A DNA stretch of 6,997 bases from Pyrobaculum sp. (GTDB lineage Archaea; Thermoproteota; Thermoprotei; Thermoproteales; Thermoproteaceae): assembly GCA_009903905.1 (NCBI GenBank), contig WYEI01000255.1:1-6997 (forward strand), given 5' to 3'. The translations under genes were made by a program, and so were the position numbers. Positions 5,357 to 6,997 of the stretch are shown one piece after another (within the stretch, counting starts at the first letter, position 1; each line of letters opens with the position of its first letter). Below the pieces are notes generated by a model that worked only from the letters and a program-made list of their open reading frames with translations, was not told the origin of the DNA and did not search any database.

Positions 5357-6438
5357 TTGAGCACCCCCTTTTCTCTGTAGTATCGCAATGCGCCTGGGTG
5401 ATACGGTATCGTGCCGCCGTAGTACAACAAGGCGTTTTGTAGGTTCGTGTCTTTAGCCGCAGCGATGGATTTCTGTAATATGTCTAGGTGGTCAAACACC
5501 GTCTTCGTGATCTGATACGCCAGGTCCTCCGGCATGTCTTTGTGACAGACAAACATGTTCCAGAAGGCTAGGGTCTGCACGTCTTTATCAGTCCCGTAGA
5601 TGGTCTTTGGTATTACAGACTTAGAGGCCAAGCCGGGGAACTTCGCGAAGAACTGCGTAGCCACCTCGTCAGGCACCTCTATCAAGACTAGAGATACGCC
5701 GCGTTGCTTGAGGGCGGCCGCCAGCTCAACAACTGAAGACGTGGGCAGGCCGCCGCTCCAGAAGTAGGCGTCTATGGCGCCGTCTCTAAGCGCGTTGGCG
5801 CTCTCCGCCGCCCCCAGCCTCTCCCACTTGGCGAAATCCTTGGCGGGGTCTATCCCAAGTACCTGCAGTAGGAGCAACGCCTCGACCTCGGTGCCGCTGC
5901 CGGGGGCCCCCGTGGAGACCCGCTTCCCCTTCAGGTCGTAAATGGTCTTGACGCCGGAGTCGCTCCGCGTCACGATGTGGAGGTAGTTGGGGTACATGGC
6001 CCACAATATCGCTATGGGAGCCGGCTTGTCCTTAAACTTGTCGTGCTGGCCGGTGTAGGCTAGATAGGCGGAGTCCGGCAACACCGTGCCGCAGTAATAC
6101 AAGCCTCTGCCCGGATCAGTCTTGTCTCTAATCAGAAGCAGGTTGTCTATGGAGGCAGCCGTCTGGATGGAAGAGGCGTCTATGTTTGTGAAGTTCTTCA
6201 GAATTCCGGCGATAACTCCGCCGTAGTAGTAATATACCCCTCCGACACCGCCTGTAGCGATGATAACAGTGTATCTCATCTGAGGCGTGGCTGTAGGCGT
6301 CTGCGTGGGAGTCGGCGTAGTAGGCGGAGAAGGCGAGGCGGTGGGCATGGGCGCCGCCGGCGGCTGAAGGGCGAAATACGCAATAGCCGCTATCAACAAC
6401 ACCGCGATTACTGCCGCAATAATTGCTCCATATTTCAT
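5353..6438 (-). CDS. TAXI-family TRAP solute-binding protein, membrane-anchored
   Basis: The 361-residue protein starts with a hydrophobic helix (4-24) followed by a Pro/Thr/Ser-rich linker (25-52), a typical archaeal tether that holds a binding domain outside the cell. The domain opens with the TAXI signature region YTVIIATGGVGGVYYYYGG (56-74). Further conserved parts are a PDSAYLAYTG segment (121-130), LWAMYPNYLHIVTRSDSG (145-162), the DLKGKRVSTGAPGSGTEVEA block (168-187) and DGAIDAYFWSGG (219-230). TAXI proteins bind small organic acids or amino-acid-like solutes and hand them to a fused TRAP permease, here encoded two genes downstream. The linker starts just after the anchor and there is no lipobox cysteine near residue 20, so a transmembrane anchor is likelier than a lipoprotein. 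The ATG at 6438 has no Shine-Dalgarno sequence but has a TATA box at leaderless distance. The ligand is unknown. Confidence 0.93.
   Translation of the reverse strand: MKYGAIIAAVIAVLLIAAIAYFALQPPAAPMPTASPSPPTTPTPTQTPTATPQMRYTVIIATGGVGGVYYYYGGVIAGILKNFTNIDASSIQTAASIDNLLLIRDKTDPGRGLYYCGTVLPDSAYLAYTGQHDKFKDKPAPIAILWAMYPNYLHIVTRSDSGVKTIYDLKGKRVSTGAPGSGTEVEALLLLQVLGIDPAKDFAKWERLGAAESANALRDGAIDAYFWSGGLPTSSVVELAAALKQRGVSLVLIEVPDEVATQFFAKFPGLASKSVIPKTIYGTDKDVQTLAFWNMFVCHKDMPEDLAYQITKTVFDHLDILQKSIAAAKDTNLQNALLYYGGTIPYHPGALRYYREKGVLK
5362..5368 (-). promoter_or_regulatory. Shine-Dalgarno site of the small DUF1850-like gene
   Basis: The minus strand reads GGGGGTG, five bases before the GTG start at 5356. 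It lies within the last codons of the binding-protein gene. It supports this GTG as a real internal-operon start, in contrast to the leaderless starts of the binding protein and the permease. Confidence 0.6.
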
Positions 6439-6457
6439 GGAGAGATGAAAATACCTG

Positions 6458-6467
6458 CTTTTTAAAG
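6458..6467 (-). promoter_or_regulatory. TATA box of the TAXI-TRAP cluster
   Basis: The minus strand reads CTTTAAAAAG, centred about 25 bases before the ATG at 6438 and preceded by A-rich bases that could serve as a BRE. The spacing implies a transcript starting at or within a base or two of the start codon. Confidence 0.65.
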
Positions 6468-6481
6468 TTTACACCTATGCC

Positions 6482-6499
6482 TTATCTAAATATAGATAA
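6482..6499. promoter_or_regulatory. Perfect inverted repeat, probable regulator-binding site
   Basis: TTATCTA and TAGATAA flank the four-base spacer AATA, giving an 18-bp palindrome with no mismatch in its 7-bp arms. Its centre is about 28 bp upstream of the cluster's TATA box. In archaea a dimer bound upstream of the TATA/BRE more often activates than represses. A stem this AT-rich is unlikely to act as a terminator hairpin in a hyperthermophile. The regulator is not encoded in the window as far as I can see. Confidence 0.45.
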
Positions 6500-6528
6500 T
6501 ATAAACATTTTACAAACTAATAAGTCAA

Positions 6529-6997
6529 TTACTTCTTTGCAAAGACGGGGCGGGGGTCTACCTTGTAGAAGGCGCGGCCTGCGCCGTGTAGGAGGATGTT
6601 CACCTTCTTAAAGTCGAAGCCCCATTGGTCGGCGACGCCTGACGCGACCCACGTATCTAATACGCGGAAGATATACAGCGTCACCTCGCCCACCTCCACC
6701 TCTTTGTAGACCTCCACCTCGTACGCGGCGAGGGCGTCCGCCATGCGGGGCACGTCTACCTTCTGCGACGGAGCCAGCCTAACGCCGAACTGGGCAACCT
6801 TATCCACCTCGCGGCCGCTGACGCTTCCTAGCCTGTAGACCAAGTCGGCGGCGTCTATGGGGGGCACGTTGAGAGTGGCGTATCTGTGGTGCCGGAGGCA
6901 CTCGTGGGTGTAGGAGCCTCTGTCCACGGCCACCGCCACCGTGGGGGGATCCTCCGAGACGGGCGTATTCCAAGAGGCAGGCATGAGGTTCAGACCC
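6529..6997 (-). CDS. Flavin reductase-like FMN-binding protein (5' end outside window)
   Basis: The frame is open to the window edge and reads G-L-N-L before the Met at 6984. That matches the family's internal motif (usually N-x-MPASWxTPVS), so the Met is internal and the gene continues beyond the window. Visible parts are MPASWNTPVSEDPPTVAVAV (1-20 from that Met), RGSYTHECLRHHRYATLNVP (22-41) and SGREVDKVAQFGV (56-68). These are typical of the flavin reductase-like split-barrel fold that binds FMN and, in characterised members, either reduces flavin with NAD(P)H or carries electrons like flavoredoxin. About 30 N-terminal residues are probably missing. It ends 91 bases before the binding-protein ATG on the same strand; that gap has its own promoter, so the two genes are probably separate units. 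Confidence 0.85.
   Translation of the reverse strand, partial: GLNLMPASWNTPVSEDPPTVAVAVDRGSYTHECLRHHRYATLNVPPIDAADLVYRLGSVSGREVDKVAQFGVRLAPSQKVDVPRMADALAAYEVEVYKEVEVGEVTLYIFRVLDTWVASGVADQWGFDFKKVNILLHGAGRAFYKVDPRPVFAKK

Noticed and set aside
6282..6362. Short repeat tract as a possible tandem repeat element
   Set aside because: It simply encodes the Pro/Thr/Ser-rich linker of the binding protein, where repetitive codons are expected.
6423..6611. 62-codon plus-strand frame across the cluster promoter
   Set aside because: It spans the AT-rich promoter and the end of the flavin reductase gene, and its residue make-up follows base composition rather than a protein pattern.

Overview
The window looks like chromosomal DNA of a hyperthermophilic crenarchaeon of the order Thermoproteales, most likely Pyrobaculum or a close relative. 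The grounds are two tRNA genes with short introns at non-canonical positions and recognisable bulge-helix-bulge splice motifs, TATA-type boxes about 25-31 bases before apparently leaderless start codons, GTG/TTG starts, and the protein families present. The genus is an inference; no rRNA or other marker is in the window.

Layout. Bases 1-390 (+) are the 3' end of a membrane transporter gene, probably of the amino-acid permease (APC) superfamily. On the minus strand just behind it lie a possible C/D box guide sRNA (391-443) and a tRNA with anticodon CAT, probably elongator Met, with a 20-base intron at 29/30 (455-549). Bases 728-1590 (+) hold a decayed gene for a small exported protein, broken by several frame changes. 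A tRNA-Leu(CAG) with a 32-base intron in the D-loop follows on the minus strand (1641-1757).

From 6438 down to 1784 the minus strand carries one transport and metabolism cluster. In transcription order it is a TAXI-type TRAP solute-binding protein, a small DUF1850-like protein, a fused 4TM/12TM TRAP permease and a family III (CaiB/BaiF) CoA-transferase. Adjacent reading frames overlap at every junction. The reading is that the binding protein captures an organic acid outside the cell, the permease imports it with an ion gradient, and the CoA-transferase activates it as a CoA thioester inside. The substrate cannot be told from sequence. The cluster has a clear promoter before the binding protein with a perfect 7-bp inverted repeat just upstream, and probably a second, internal promoter before the permease gene. 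The window ends in the truncated gene of a flavin reductase-like FMN-binding protein (6529-6997, minus).

No CRISPR array, insertion sequence, rRNA or obvious defence system was found. The most interesting points are the two unusual tRNA introns, the candidate tRNA-linked C/D sRNA, the divergent small protein with its long overlap into the permease gene, the operator-like palindrome, and the coupling of a TAXI-TRAP importer to a CoA-transferase.
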